The notes: generated from the sequence alone by a model not told the origin. A stretch of DNA of 64,000 nt from Salaquimonas sp. (GCA_028289365.1 JANQQM010000179.1:1-64000), one strand, 5' to 3'. Positions 25,699 to 37,100 are shown, numbered from the stretch's first letter. Program-made: numbers and translations.

Positions 25699-26583
25699 TC
25701 ACAACTTTGGATCTCTCATTCTAAGGTACACCAACCAGTAAACTACCCCCACCATTAGACTGCCGCCGATCAGGTTTCCAATTGTGGATAGCAGGATATT
25801 GTGCGCCGCATTGGTTGGCGTCAGCATGACTAACGTTGGCGATCCAATCTCGATCAGAGCCCAATTCTTGAGTAACAAGCCGTAGGAAAGGAAATAGATA
25901 TTGGCGATGGAATGCTCAAATCCAGCCGCCACAAATGCAGTTATTGGGGGTATTATGACCAATACCTTGCCAGCTACATCTCTTGCAGCAAATGACATCC
26001 ATACCGCCAGACAAACCAGCACATTGCACAAGATCGACAAATAGAAGAGCTGACCAGAATCATAGGACGCTTTTAAGGACGCGATCCTCAGGGCATTTTT
26101 GCCTACTTCTCCATCGTGAAATCCGTGCTGATGGGACATGAAAACCAGCATAGCTGTGGCTGCACCGCCGATGATATTTCCGATATAAATCAGCGCCCAT
26201 GCACGTAACAGTTTTGAAATTCCGATGCGTTTGCTGGCATAGGCAATAACCATCAACGTGTCGCCGGTAAAAAGCTCGGCGCCGGCTACAACTATCATGA
26301 TCAGACCGACCGAAAAAACCAGCCCGCCGAGAAGACGCGATACACCCCATGGCAACTCACTTGCACCGGTGGTCACAATCGTCATGAAGTTTGCGCCAAA
26401 TGCGATGAATGCGCCCGCAAGAATACCCAGCAATATGAGCGTTAGCACATCCTTGCCCGCTTTCATTTTTCCTGCGGTTTCGCAGGCTAAAGCTATTTCA
26501 GGCGGCATCAAAAGGCTGACATTGACAGGGCTGACCTGTCTGTTAGCCGATTTTCCCGCCATTTCCTCTATCTCTGTTTTCAA
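25699..26583 (-). CDS. Formate/nitrite transporter family channel
   Basis: A 294-residue FNT-fold protein with six membrane segments and the family's GAFIAFGANFMTIVTTG and GAELFTGDTLMV motifs. A hydrophilic tail of about 30 residues precedes the first helix. Family members pass formate, nitrite or hydrosulfide. A hydrosulfide role would suit the nearby blh/bigR genes, and nitrite would suit the FNR-type box 154 bases upstream. The sequence does not choose between them. Confidence 0.85.
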   Translation of the reverse strand: MKTEIEEMAGKSANRQVSPVNVSLLMPPEIALACETAGKMKAGKDVLTLILLGILAGAFIAFGANFMTIVTTGASELPWGVSRLLGGLVFSVGLIMIVVAGAELFTGDTLMVIAYASKRIGISKLLRAWALIYIGNIIGGAATAMLVFMSHQHGFHDGEVGKNALRIASLKASYDSGQLFYLSILCNVLVCLAVWMSFAARDVAGKVLVIIPPITAFVAAGFEHSIANIYFLSYGLLLKNWALIEIGSPTLVMLTPTNAAHNILLSTIGNLIGGSLMVGVVYWLVYLRMRDPKL

Positions 26584-26736
26584 TGCAACTCCCCACTTGC
26601 CGGGTAATCGCTAGTACTGCCAGGTGCTGAAATACGCTAACCTTGTAGCCGGATTTGAAAAGAGTGCTTTGTATCTTGAGTGGAAGCACACTTCAGACCG
26701 GTACAGATAAAATGGGATAGTTTGATCGAAAATGTA

Positions 26737-26750
26737 TTGATGTTGATCAA
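26737..26750. promoter_or_regulatory. FNR/FixK-type box before the formate/nitrite channel gene
   Basis: TTGATGTTGATCAA is a perfect TTGAT-N4-ATCAA consensus site, 153 bases before the start codon at 26583. It implies anaerobic or nitric-oxide-linked control of the channel. Confidence 0.75.
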
Positions 26751-26820
26751 TACCCGTTCTGGAAAAGTCTTTCGTGCCTTCACCACATAATTGCCGGGAA
26801 ATGTCACCATCCATCCATGT

Positions 26821-28053
26821 TCAAATCAAGCCGATGACCAACAGGGACAAGCAAGTTATGAATCCAAGAATTGGCACCCATAAGGGAACTTCGAAAGCAT
26901 CATGATGGCCGACTCCGCTTGATATTTTCAGTCTGATGAGCGCTAGGTTTACGACCATAAAGACAATCAGCACGATTTGTGATGTCAGTTCGGCAAGTTC
27001 AGTCATGGGCACAAACAATGCAAGCCCAAGGATCACCAGGACTACGACAATGGTAGATACCAGCGGCGTATGCGTTTTGGGATTAACATATGTCAGCAGT
27101 GAAGGCAGGCTTCCCTGTACAGACAGACCATAGAGGACTCGTGACGCCATAATCATTTGTATGAGAACCCCGTTTATGGTCGCGATAGATGCAATTAGGC
27201 TGAATAGCCCCCTCGTGGTTTCACTGGCACCTCCAAAGACCAAGGCCAAAGGGGCTGCAGATGCAGTCAAGTCATTCATTGGAACGACTAAAACGACGAC
27301 AGATACAACTGCAACATATAACAACGTGGCGATCACAAGTGTGAAAATGATCGCCTTTGGAAGGTTGCTTCGTGGATCCTTCACTTCCTCTGCTACATTT
27401 GCAATATCTTCAAAACCGACGAACGCAAAAAAAGCCAGCAGGCTAGCGGAAGCAATTCCACTCCATGCGCCAAGTTCAATTGGTGGAACAAGACGGCCAA
27501 CTTGATTTAGTAAGTCTGGTTCCAACAAGAAACTGTAAATAATTACCAGGCACAAACCGCCGATTTCGATTAGCGTAAACAATGCTGCTAGTGCGACCGA
27601 TTCCAAAATACCCCATGCAGCAATCATACCTAATGTCAGGACGATCAGGACCGTCAATACAACCGGTGAAAGTGGGATAAGGTTACTGACATAGGCTACT
27701 GCACCTATGGAAATCGTGGCCGAAGACACAATTCCCGCGGTTGCCACCATCAGTCCGATTACCAGCGAAACCAAACCTGATTTAAAGCCGTGCCTAACAT
27801 AGGCTGCCTCCCCGGCACTGACTGGATATCGTGTGCCGAATTCTGAGTAGGTGAATCCGGTAAACGCCACTACCGCGCCGGCTAAAAGAAAGGAAATTGG
27901 TGCATAGTAACCGGCTTTCGCAGCGGTTGTGCCGACAAGTACGTATATGCCGGCGCCGACGGTTACACCAAGACCATAAAGCGTTAGAAGCGGTAAGCTC
28001 AGTCGCCGTTGTAGCTTTGGCACATGATTTTCGGATACTCCCGTTTCCATCAT
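26821..28053 (-). CDS. APC-superfamily amino acid permease
   Basis: A 410-residue permease. TM1 carries the substrate-binding motif GLGVTVGAGIYVLVGTTAAK, and FAFVGFEDIANVAEEVKDP is the conserved TM6-7 region. It has about 11-12 helices, at the short end for the family. The substrate is unknown. An imperfect FNR-like site lies 76 bases upstream. Confidence 0.85.
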   Translation of the reverse strand: MMETGVSENHVPKLQRRLSLPLLTLYGLGVTVGAGIYVLVGTTAAKAGYYAPISFLLAGAVVAFTGFTYSEFGTRYPVSAGEAAYVRHGFKSGLVSLVIGLMVATAGIVSSATISIGAVAYVSNLIPLSPVVLTVLIVLTLGMIAAWGILESVALAALFTLIEIGGLCLVIIYSFLLEPDLLNQVGRLVPPIELGAWSGIASASLLAFFAFVGFEDIANVAEEVKDPRSNLPKAIIFTLVIATLLYVAVVSVVVLVVPMNDLTASAAPLALVFGGASETTRGLFSLIASIATINGVLIQMIMASRVLYGLSVQGSLPSLLTYVNPKTHTPLVSTIVVVLVILGLALFVPMTELAELTSQIVLIVFMVVNLALIRLKISSGVGHHDAFEVPLWVPILGFITCLSLLVIGLI

Positions 28054-28129
28054 GCCTCTTAATCCAAAAAGTACTACTGCTCAGTCTTACGATTACCCAA
28101 GACACAATACCAAATTAGTCATGCGGACC

Positions 28130-28143
28130 ATGATAAAGATCAA
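28130..28143. promoter_or_regulatory. Imperfect FNR/FixK-like box before the permease gene
   Basis: ATGATAAAGATCAA has the TGAT-N4-ATCA core but lacks the first T of the consensus. It lies 76 bases before the permease ATG. Confidence 0.4.
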
Positions 28144-28193
28144 ACGACCAAGCGTTTCATTGACAATGAAAAGGAATTCTAACTTCAATTAAC

Positions 28194-28217
28194 GTCCGCT
28201 TTTGGCACAAAGCGGAC
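28194..28217. repeat. Palindromic AGCGGAC repeat
   Basis: Perfect 9-base arms GTCCGCTTT and AAAGCGGAC with a 6-base spacer. It lies in the 470-base gap between the permease and cpdB. Apart from this and the FNR-like site I see nothing else in that gap. It may belong to a dispersed intergenic repeat family. Confidence 0.6.
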
Positions 28218-28530
28218 ATTGAACAACGATTTTCCGATATGCAGCAATTAATTTTTCGAGTCGCAGACGTAAACAAGTTTGCCATATATACCAGAATGTA
28301 ACCTACGCGGACGGCGCTTTGCATAAATCATTGCTTTTATTGAAGATGAGCTCTGAGCAGCCCTCTCAAGAAGATTATTTGGTCAGCACATCGCCAATCG
28401 CGCAGTTGGCTACTGTATAGGAACAATCATTTCTCGGGCTAGGAAATGGTAGTCCGATGTGCAAACATCGATCCATACAATCAGTAAAATCAATCCGTAA
28501 CTTTTGGATCCAAGACCAGGGAGAACGGCC

Positions 28531-30519
28531 ATGACAACGCTGAAGTTATTTTCAAATCCATTTCTGACGAGGCGCGATTTTTTGGTTGGTACTGCCGCAG
28601 GTGCAGCAATTGTCGCGCTGCATCCATTCTCGGCAAGTGCTGCTGCCAATCAGGCTCATCTACGATTGATGGAAACAACTGATTTGCATGTGCATGTCTA
28701 TCCCTACGATTATTACGGCGACCGGCCGGTCGATACTGTTGGCCTTGCCAGAACTGCCTCGATAATTCGTCAAATCAGGGATGAAGCGACAAACTCGATG
28801 CTGCTGGACAATGGCGATTTCCTCCAGGGAAATCCGATGGGAGATTATATTGCCTATGAACGGGGCATGAAGGAAGGCGACATGCATCCAATCATCCAGG
28901 CGATGAATTTGCTTGGTTTCGATGCCACCACTCTGGGCAATCACGAATTTAACTATGGGCTTGATTTCTTGATGAAGACCATCGCCGGCGCGAACTTTCC
29001 CACTGTGTCGGCAAATGTGGCACTCGGCCAGCTTGGTTCAACGCCACGTGACGACAAATTGCTGGTCAAGCCATATGTCTTGATCGACAAGAAACTCAAG
29101 GATGGTGCAGGTGCCGAGCACGACATCAAAATCGGTCTGATCGGCTTCGTTCCACCGCAAATCATGAATTGGGACAAGCGGCATCTCGAAGGCAATGCGA
29201 ATACCCGAGACATCGTGGAAGCGGCGAAGGCCTGGGTTCCAGAGATGAAGGAAGAGGGCGCCGATATCATTGTCGCGCTTTCCCATTCAGGTATCGGTCC
29301 GGCCGAATACACTGAAGGAATGGAAAACGCTTCCGTGCCACTGGCAAATGTCGATGGTATCGATGCGATTTTGACCGGGCACAATCACCGGGAATTTCCT
29401 GGCCCGAAATTCGAGGGAATTGCCGGTGTCGATCATGAAAAGGGCACATTACACGGCAAACCCGCCACCATGGGTGGGTTCTGGGGTTCGCATCTGGGGC
29501 TGATCGACCTGATGCTGGAACGCAGCGGATCGGACTGGAAGATCGTTTCCTTTGAGACGGAAGCAAGACCGATCTACAAGCGCGACGGCCGAAAGAGAAT
29601 TCCGCTGGTGGAAAGCCAGCAGGATATTATGGATTCAGTCACTGCTGAGCACGAGGCGACACTTGCATATGTCCGAAGATCCGTAGGCAAGACGTCTGCG
29701 CCATTGCACTCCTATTTTGCATTGGTGGCAGATGATCCGTCGGTTCAGATCGTGAGTCAGGCGCAAACCTGGTACATCGCCGACATGATGAAGGGAACCG
29801 AATGGGAAGGACTGCCGATCCTGTCTGCTGCCGCGCCGTTCAAGGCTGGTGGTCGTGGCGGACCGGAATATTTCACCGACGTGCCGACCGGCGATGTAGC
29901 GATCAAAAACGTCTCAGATTTGTATCTCTATCCAAATACGGTCCGTGCGGTTCTGATTACCGGAGCACAGGTCAAGGATTGGCTGGAGCGGTCTGCAGGT
30001 ATGTTCAACCAAGTCGAACCCGGTAAGCAGGACCAGTTGCTGCTGAACCCGGATTTCCCCAGTTATAATTTTGACGTCATGGATGGGGTAACGTACGAGA
30101 TCGACTTGTCACAGCCATCGAAATACGATCCAAAGGGCGAGTTGATCAATCCAGACTCCAATCGGATTATTGACCTGAAATTTGAAGGTCAACCAATCGA
30201 TCCGAACCAGAAATTTGTGATTGCCACCAACAATTATCGTGCTGGCGGTGGCGGCAAATTCCCTGGCGCGGGAGGCGACACAATCATCTTTGTAGCGCCT
30301 GATACCAACCGTGACGTAATCGTCCGATACATCGTCGACAAGGGAACGATCAATCCATCGGCTGATGCCAATTGGAAGTTCAAGGCGTTACAAGATACGT
30401 CCGTATTGTTCGATACCGGTCCGAAGGGTCGTGACTATATCAGTGACGTGAAAGGTGTTGAGATCGAAGATGCCGGTGAAGGACCGGAAGGCTTCGCCCG
30501 GTATCGTATCAAGCTCTAA
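28531..30519 (+). CDS. cpdB: 2',3'-cyclic-nucleotide 2'-phosphodiesterase / 3'-nucleotidase
   Basis: A 662-residue periplasmic enzyme with a Tat signal ([18 protein letters not shown], cleavage near ASAAA). The metallophosphatase half has [44 protein letters not shown] and [11 protein letters not shown]. The C-terminal 5'-nucleotidase half binds the base ([15 protein letters not shown]). It hydrolyses 2',3'-cyclic nucleotides to nucleosides and phosphate. The open frame can begin at 28504 with TTG, but ATG 28531 has GGGAG at good spacing. It stands alone. Confidence 0.93.
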   Translation: MTTLKLFSNPFLTRRDFLVGTAAGAAIVALHPFSASAAANQAHLRLMETTDLHVHVYPYDYYGDRPVDTVGLARTASIIRQIRDEATNSMLLDNGDFLQGNPMGDYIAYERGMKEGDMHPIIQAMNLLGFDATTLGNHEFNYGLDFLMKTIAGANFPTVSANVALGQLGSTPRDDKLLVKPYVLIDKKLKDGAGAEHDIKIGLIGFVPPQIMNWDKRHLEGNANTRDIVEAAKAWVPEMKEEGADIIVALSHSGIGPAEYTEGMENASVPLANVDGIDAILTGHNHREFPGPKFEGIAGVDHEKGTLHGKPATMGGFWGSHLGLIDLMLERSGSDWKIVSFETEARPIYKRDGRKRIPLVESQQDIMDSVTAEHEATLAYVRRSVGKTSAPLHSYFALVADDPSVQIVSQAQTWYIADMMKGTEWEGLPILSAAAPFKAGGRGGPEYFTDVPTGDVAIKNVSDLYLYPNTVRAVLITGAQVKDWLERSAGMFNQVEPGKQDQLLLNPDFPSYNFDVMDGVTYEIDLSQPSKYDPKGELINPDSNRIIDLKFEGQPIDPNQKFVIATNNYRAGGGGKFPGAGGDTIIFVAPDTNRDVIVRYIVDKGTINPSADANWKFKALQDTSVLFDTGPKGRDYISDVKGVEIEDAGEGPEGFARYRIKL

Positions 30520-30692
30520 TCCGATGCGGGAAAGGCTGCGCGCCGTCGGCAGTCCTTTATCTAACGCCAGCCGTGATGTCTGTGCTATGTACTACTGAAC
30601 TGTGCCGAGTGCTTTAACGACAGCAATTGGTACAAGATCGCTCTCAATGATCATGTTGCAAGAGTGGCTGAATTGCTAGGTCTTAGCCAAAC

Positions 30693-31355
30693 TTGTATGT
30701 GAATCGGCATTTCTGGACAATTGAGTTCCCCAAGATGAACTACAAGACTGCCGCAGACGGTGTAGCTCCTATTGCCAACAAGTTTGGTGCAATTCTGAGC
30801 CATCCGGTCGTGAGAAATGCGCTTTGCCGCCCTAAAATACCATTGCGTTTCCGAAGCCTAATGGACCACGATCATACGCTGATAGTGAACCTAGCAAAAG
30901 GCAGACTAGGTGCCGATCTAGCTAACGTGGTTGCGGTCTAATTGTCTCGGCTGTTGCCAATGCAGCATGTAGCCGCGAAGACACATCCGAAAGGCACAGG
31001 CTTCAATATCAAGTTTATTTGGATGAATTCCATAGCTTCACGTCTTCTAGCTTTATCGATATGGCAGCAGAGATGCGTAAACACAAACCTGGGATGGTGA
31101 CGGCAAACCAACACCTGTTCCAACTCGACCCCGGCGTATTTCAAGCCATCCACGGCAAGTGTAGGTACACTGGTGGTTTTCAGGGTAGGGGCAACCAATG
31201 CTGGTATTCCGGCAAAACAATTAGGTGGGGACGTTCCCTCACCGAGAGACCTTATCAGATTGCCAAATCATGAAGCTTTCGTGCGACTGATGGTGGTCGA
31301 TGTCCAGAGCAAACCATTTTCAACGAAGACGCTGCAACCAATGCCACCGAACTAA
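30693..31355 (+). pseudogene. Frameshifted remnant of a conjugative coupling/T4SS DNA-binding ATPase
   Basis: Three frame segments together read like the C-terminal half of TraG/HerA-type T4SS ATPases. These are FWTIEFPKMNYK to VNLAKGRLGADLANVV (to about 30938), then LIVSAVANAACSRED and YLDEFHSFTSSSFIDMAAEM (Walker B) with TANQHLFQL, then VFRVGATNAGIPAKQL and LPNHEAFVRLMVVDV to the stop. Frameshifts fall near 30938 and 31173. The N-terminal half with Walker A is missing. It marks past insertion of a conjugative element. Confidence 0.8.
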
Positions 31356-31530
31356 TGTGATTGAATTTGGTTGGTATACAAGTGAGTTAGCATTACTCCG
31401 AAACTAAGTCTCTTCGTGATTTGGTATGGTCGCGGTTGGAAAATGGACATACACTATACGACACCGACGACGGCAAATTACATCTTGCGTTGTGGGACAA
31501 GACTTCTAACAGATCTACAAGAGAGCTTTC

Positions 31531-32541
31531 ATGCCAAAAGCTACCAAATCTGATGAACAGTCATCGATGTCTGCCGCATTGGCTAAAGACACTAAGGGGC
31601 CTGACGGGGCACCAGATAGTGAGGTCACAATACAAATGCAGCGATATATTGAGCTTGTCGAAGTTGACCTATGGAGCAGATTTCAAAAACGACTTTGGGC
31701 CGTTATCACCGGTTTTCTCGTCCTTGTTTCAGTTGCCGGTTTTTTGGGTATTCCCTACTATATTGAAAGTCAAACAAATGCGATTTTTTCATCACAATCG
31801 AAAAAGTACGAAGAAGAAATCCGAAGGATAACATCATCTGTAAAATCCTTCCTGCTCTTGTCATCTAAATTCGAAGTCTTCCATCAGCGCCTAAGGCAGG
31901 ACATCTACGTCGTTCTACATGACTTGGCCGAATACTACGAAGACAACCCAAAAGTATCAGGATTTTTCAAGCCAGATGCTTTGCTGCTAAAAGTGTTGCA
32001 TGAGGACGACCCAAGAGACCTCATTGATCAAAGGACTATTTTTATTCATCGTTATAAAAAGGAAGAATTTGAGAAATTGAAGGTTTCAATCAATGAGACT
32101 ATCCACTTAGAAAATACCATCTTTGGAGCAACCGGATCGACGTTCGCGCGCCATCCCTATAGGAATGGAACACTCGAAGGATTTATCGACGATGTGAAGT
32201 TGAAAATTCTAATACTGGCTGCTTTTAAAGATGCATTGGAAGCTCAACGGATAGAGATCTTTCAAATTGGTGGCGAAACCAGTCTAGAAAAAAGAATTAG
32301 GGGGCTCGAAGTTGAGGCGATCTCAAATGCCGGGTTCCTGACTAGGTTTGACAAGTACCTTTCCAATAACTCCGACAAGCTGATCTTTGCGGATAGCGAT
32401 TCTGCAGAATTCCAAGACGTTTTGAAGCTCTATATCGAAGTCTTGAACTTTGACCCGGCCCAATTGCCGTCTATTGGCGATCTGAAACTACTACCTAAAA
32501 AGGAGAAGATTGATCCGCGCACCCAGTTGAATGACCCGTAA
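31531..32541 (+). CDS. Membrane-anchored protein of unknown function
   Basis: A 336-residue protein. An N-terminal cytoplasmic part of about 45 residues is followed by one membrane helix at about 54-75 (WAVITGFLVLVSVAGFLGI) and a mostly helical, charged domain. The helical region begins with a coiled-coil-like stretch (SQSKKYEEEIRRITSSVKSF). No family recognised. AGAGAG precedes the ATG. It lies between the conjugation remnant and AT-rich DNA, so it is likely cargo of the island. Confidence 0.7.
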   Translation: MPKATKSDEQSSMSAALAKDTKGPDGAPDSEVTIQMQRYIELVEVDLWSRFQKRLWAVITGFLVLVSVAGFLGIPYYIESQTNAIFSSQSKKYEEEIRRITSSVKSFLLLSSKFEVFHQRLRQDIYVVLHDLAEYYEDNPKVSGFFKPDALLLKVLHEDDPRDLIDQRTIFIHRYKKEEFEKLKVSINETIHLENTIFGATGSTFARHPYRNGTLEGFIDDVKLKILILAAFKDALEAQRIEIFQIGGETSLEKRIRGLEVEAISNAGFLTRFDKYLSNNSDKLIFADSDSAEFQDVLKLYIEVLNFDPAQLPSIGDLKLLPKKEKIDPRTQLNDP

Positions 32542-32893
32542 GATTTTGCTTTCGTTGAGGATTGAAACTTGTTGGATTGATAAAAAGCAGTTAGCGGATC
32601 GTTTGAATCTGAATAAAGAAATTAAAAATACATATAATAAAAAACTAATATATGTAATTAAGTGATACCGTAACATATTAATAATCAATGTATTAAATCG
32701 TTATATGAACAAAATATGTCACATCTCCACAAAATAATCACAAAAATAACAGAATAGACTGTTGCTTAGCAAACGACGAATCTTCTAACCTGATATCCAG
32801 AACGAACATGTCATCGATATTCAGAAACTAAATTTGTGTTTGTTCATAGTCCGCACCGTGTTGGCACAGATCGCTTATCAGTTGGTATTCACT
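32542..32893. other. AT-rich intergenic DNA, nothing recognised
   Basis: Strikingly AT-rich stretch with runs of A and T (for example AATTAAAAATACATATAATA near 32620). No gene or clear palindrome is seen. It may contain the promoter of the following small secreted-protein gene. Confidence 0.5.
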
Positions 32894-33367
32894 ATGTATA
32901 AATTAATTCGGTCGGTAGTGTTCGTAATCCTGCTTAGTTGGGCAAACACTTACGCGTTTTCCCTTCCGTTGGGCGAAAAAAATGAAGTTCACAACATATC
33001 AAAAAATGATATTACTAAAATTAGTACTGTAATATTTCGTATAACAGAATCAAGTGCATATAATTATGGCGCTTCAACTATCATTCTGGATAACGCTGAT
33101 GAAATTTATGATTGCATCGTAAATATTAAAGTCGAAAAAATACTATTGGAAAATTGCAAAAAATACTTCTTAGATGAATATGGAAGATTTATTCGACCTA
33201 ATTTTTATACACCAATTAATGATGCAGCTTGGTTAAATTTGTTTAATGGCTTCAAGGATTCTTATGAATACTATCTAGAGCGAATTAAAAATTCCAACGA
33301 GAGCAACAATATTCCGAATCCGACACAAAAAATTGAGTCTGTCAGAGAATTTCGAGCAAAAAATTAG
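32894..33367 (+). CDS. Small exported protein of unknown function
   Basis: About 157 residues from ATG 32894, with a likely signal peptide (MYKLIRSVVFVILLSWANTY, cleavage near AFS). The mature part is acidic/aromatic, with two Cys (IYDCIVN and LLENCKKY) that could pair. Codon use is AT-rich, unlike the core genes, which suggests transfer. The frame runs upstream to 32834, but the extra residues are not signal-like. No family recognised. Confidence 0.6.
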   Translation: MYKLIRSVVFVILLSWANTYAFSLPLGEKNEVHNISKNDITKISTVIFRITESSAYNYGASTIILDNADEIYDCIVNIKVEKILLENCKKYFLDEYGRFIRPNFYTPINDAAWLNLFNGFKDSYEYYLERIKNSNESNNIPNPTQKIESVREFRAKN

Positions 33368-33501
33368 GGGAAGTGAAGATGGCATTAGAGCATGTATTTC
33401 AAGCAATTGTATATTATCAGGCACTTTCAAGCACCAATGGCGAAAAACTGCAGTCCAGCAAAGCCATTCAAGCTGTCTCGACTTGAATCGATTAGATTCA
33501 G

Positions 33502-34170
33502 ATGAAGAAATTTCTGAAGAGAACTTTGATTATTGTTCTTGCTCTACTGATCCTTTGCGGTGGCTATATCGCCTATCTGTTCGTTCTGTATCATTGGCAG
33601 AACGGAATCTATGTTGCCGACAAATATGCAGAACCACATTTGTCGGAACAGTTTCACTATCGCGGCAAACCGATTGCGGTAGTTGATAGAACGCCCACGC
33701 GCTTCGGCAGGCCGCGCATATCAAATTGGGATCGTTTGGCGTATTGGAATGCTTTTCGCAAATTTCCGACCCTTGAATATTGTCTGAAACGTTCCGGTCG
33801 CGCGGACCTGGATATTAATCAGTTTAACTGGAAGGCGCTTCGTACCGTCACACAGGCGCAGGTCTGCCTGCACCATGTTGCTGTTTATCTGGGCCAACCA
33901 GAGAAAATGGCTGATTGGCTGGAAGCAAACGGATTCGAGGCGCGGTATCGGGAGCAGTCAGGGATTATTGGTACGGAAGTATATGCAGACTGGCGAGCCA
34001 GGAACCCGGAAACCTCCTTCCCGTTCAGCAAGCTGTCACTGTGGGGACTCTCCGAGCTAAATCCGATCGTGATCTATGTCGGCGGTTTAAAACTGAGATT
34101 CCAGATCAGATTTGTCCAAAATACATCAATTCCGAATTTAATTGATATAGAAATAGGGAGTTTAAAGTAA
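33502..34170 (+). CDS. Membrane-anchored protein of unknown function, paired with the RTX gene
   Basis: A 222-residue protein with an N-terminal membrane anchor (about 8-30, TLIIVLALLILCGGYIAYLF) and a periplasmic domain with conserved-looking aromatics (FGRPRISNWDRLAYWNAFRK, TQAQVCLHHVAVYLG). Its TAA shares one base with the ATG of the RTX gene, so the two are translationally coupled. It may help secretion, folding or immunity of the RTX protein. That is inferred from coupling only. Confidence 0.72.
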   Translation: MKKFLKRTLIIVLALLILCGGYIAYLFVLYHWQNGIYVADKYAEPHLSEQFHYRGKPIAVVDRTPTRFGRPRISNWDRLAYWNAFRKFPTLEYCLKRSGRADLDINQFNWKALRTVTQAQVCLHHVAVYLGQPEKMADWLEANGFEARYREQSGIIGTEVYADWRARNPETSFPFSKLSLWGLSELNPIVIYVGGLKLRFQIRFVQNTSIPNLIDIEIGSLK

Positions 34171-37100
34171 TGGCAAGAATTTATATCGCAGCAAATTACG
34201 TGACGAATTCAGAGCCTTCTGCAATCGTCCCAGAATATCTGGAAAATTCCGGTCACCTTCAGCTTGTATATGAGGATGACGCCGGTGTGACGACGGAGAT
34301 CGAGGTACAAGCCCCGTTCCTCTTCATGGCGGGAGGAAACTGGTCTTTCAAACTTAGAGAACATTTTGAAACAACTGAATATATCGACAATAATGGAAAT
34401 GTTACTGATCCAGCGCGTTATCAAAGCGCGAATATCCAGCTCAAGGAGGGTCAGACCGCCGAGCAGGCCTGGGAGCTACTAACCAAGATACACAGCAATT
34501 TGAGCGATGTCGGCGCCGATCTCGACTATGACATCAACACCCAAAACAGCAACAGCTATGTAAATAGTATGCTGTATGCAATTGGGCTCGACCTTACTCA
34601 GTACATCAGTGCCGTACAGCCGAGCGATGTAGAACGCTTTCCCGCTTCGAACACAAATGTTTTCCTTGCAGCAGATAACAGTGCGTCTGACAATTTTGAT
34701 TTTGTGCTCAATATGAATGTCGCTGGAACTGATGGAGATGATTTCATACGGTTTGGTCGCGGGTCTGATAAAATAAGTGGTGGTGAAGGATCGGATATAC
34801 TTCATGGCGGCGATGGCAATGACTTCTTGTTCGCCAATGGAGAAACCGGGTCGGAGTTTACTATCCAAGACGGAAATTTGGTCTTTGATGAAAATTTTGC
34901 GCCATGGACCGTGCCTGGGTTGAGTGCAATCGATTATGCCGATGGTTCCGCCGATTATCTTTATGGAGGCAATGGCGAAGACTATTACTTCGTAGCCGGA
35001 CAGGGCGGAATCGACGAATTCGACCAGGATCGGACCATTCAACAAGGCTTCGAATGGGAAGCCAGCAATTTCAACAAGGACATCTATGATCACATCGACA
35101 TAATTTACGACTCTGATGGCCAGGGAAGGATCTGGTATGGGTTATACGGCTCGGATACGGGCGTTGATCTGGATATTCACGAACTTGGTTCGCACGACTT
35201 TGCGCTTAATAAAGACAGTAACGGACAAGCAGTCACGTTCTTGGGGAGACAAACCTGGGGAAGTTCGATAATCGTTGATCTGTACACCGATCCAGAAACC
35301 GGCGTCAGCTCTAATCGCCTTGTTTTCTATGAAGGCGAAACTCATCACGCCTTGTTCGCAATAGACGGCTTCTTCAATGGTGCGTTCGGCATCACGCTTG
35401 AAGGTTATGATCCCGATACGCTGTACACACCAGCGGGCGATTATGAGGATAATATCAATGGCGGTGGGGGTGATGAAAATATCGACGGGGGTGGAGGAAA
35501 CGACACGATTGACGGCGGCGAGGGTAACGACACGATCAATGGCGGTGAAGGCGACGATGTCCTTGAGGGTGGTAGTGGCAATGACTGGATCGAGGGCGGC
35601 AGCGGCGCGGACACCATAAGCGGCGGCGTTGGTGCAGATACGGCCAATTATATACGCTCGGATGCGGGCGTATCCATCAATCTAAGTGCCGGAACCGCCA
35701 GTGGCGGACATGCAACCGGCGACCAGCTTCAGGAGATCGAGAACCTGGTTGGCAGCCTGTTTGACGACACGCTGACGGGTGACGGCGAAGACAATGTATT
35801 TCACGGCACTGAAGGTGCTGATGCCATCGATGGCGGCGCCGGTTCCGATACAGTTTCCTATAAGGATTATGTGCCGGTGGGCTACAGTTCCAGCGATCCG
35901 GGTCTGGTGATCAACCTCATGACCGGATCCGTTTCCGGTGCCCAGGCGACTGGTGATGTGCTGACCGGTATTGAAAACATTACCGGTACCTTTGCCGATG
36001 ACCAGCTAACCGGTGACGACAATGACAATGTACTTGATGGCTATGCCGGGACCGACACGCTGCTCGGCAATGGCGGTGATGATGTGCTGCATATCGATAG
36101 TACGACCGAGCTGGCCCAATCCGACGGCGGTACAGGCGAGGATACCCTGGTCTATAGCGGCAATCAGACGCTGAACTATAATCTTGCCGATAACGGTTTT
36201 GAGCATTTCCTGGCCAGCCACAACAAGCATGACCGCATCCACGGCACGGCTTCCGCAAACCGGATCGAGACCGGCAGTGGACAGAACAGCCTCTACGGCT
36301 ATGAAGGTGACGATACGCTGATCGGCGGAGCGGGCAACGACAAGCTTATAGGCGGTGTCGGCAGTGATATTCTCGATGGCGGTGAGGGAAGCGACCGGGC
36401 TGAATTCACCGAGCCCTCCGGAAACGCCGTGATTGATCTTCAGGCCGGTTTGGCGACCCATTCAAATGGCGACATTGACCAGCTGATCAGCATCGAGAAC
36501 GTCAAGGTTGGCGACGGGCAATATGTGATTAATGGTTCTTCGGATGCTAACCAGATCAGGGTGGGGCAGGGCGATGATACGGTCAATGCCGGTGATGGTG
36601 ATGACCAGATCACCATCGACGTACTTGGCGGTATTGATCAGTTCGATGGCGGGGCCGGAAATGATCGGGTCGATTTTCAACTCTTTGTTGGCGCGGTATC
36701 GGTAAATCTTGCGATCGGCCTTGCTACGGGTGCGGGTGGTTACAGTGCCAGTCTGGCCAGCATTGAAAGCGCCTATGGCAGTAACGATGATGACAGCATA
36801 ACCGGTTCGGATGGTGATAATACCTTGAGCGGCGGCGACGGGATTGACGTGATTGTCGGTGCCGGTGGTGACGACCGGATTATCATAGACGAATTTGACA
36901 GCTGGTATTCCGGCGGTGACGGCATTGACACTGTGGTCTATGAAGGGTCCGCCGATATGCAGTATTCCCTGTCGCAGGGTGATTTTGAACATGCCGAATT
37001 CGGTTATGGCGATGACACAATTTGGGGCAATGCGCTAGACAACCATATCCATGGCGGGTTTGGCGATGACAGCCTGTTTGGCTATGGCGGCAATGATGTT

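Noticed and set aside
30938-31198. 86-residue minus-strand frame
   Set aside because: It lies opposite the conjugative ATPase remnant, whose plus-strand translation is clearly recognisable.
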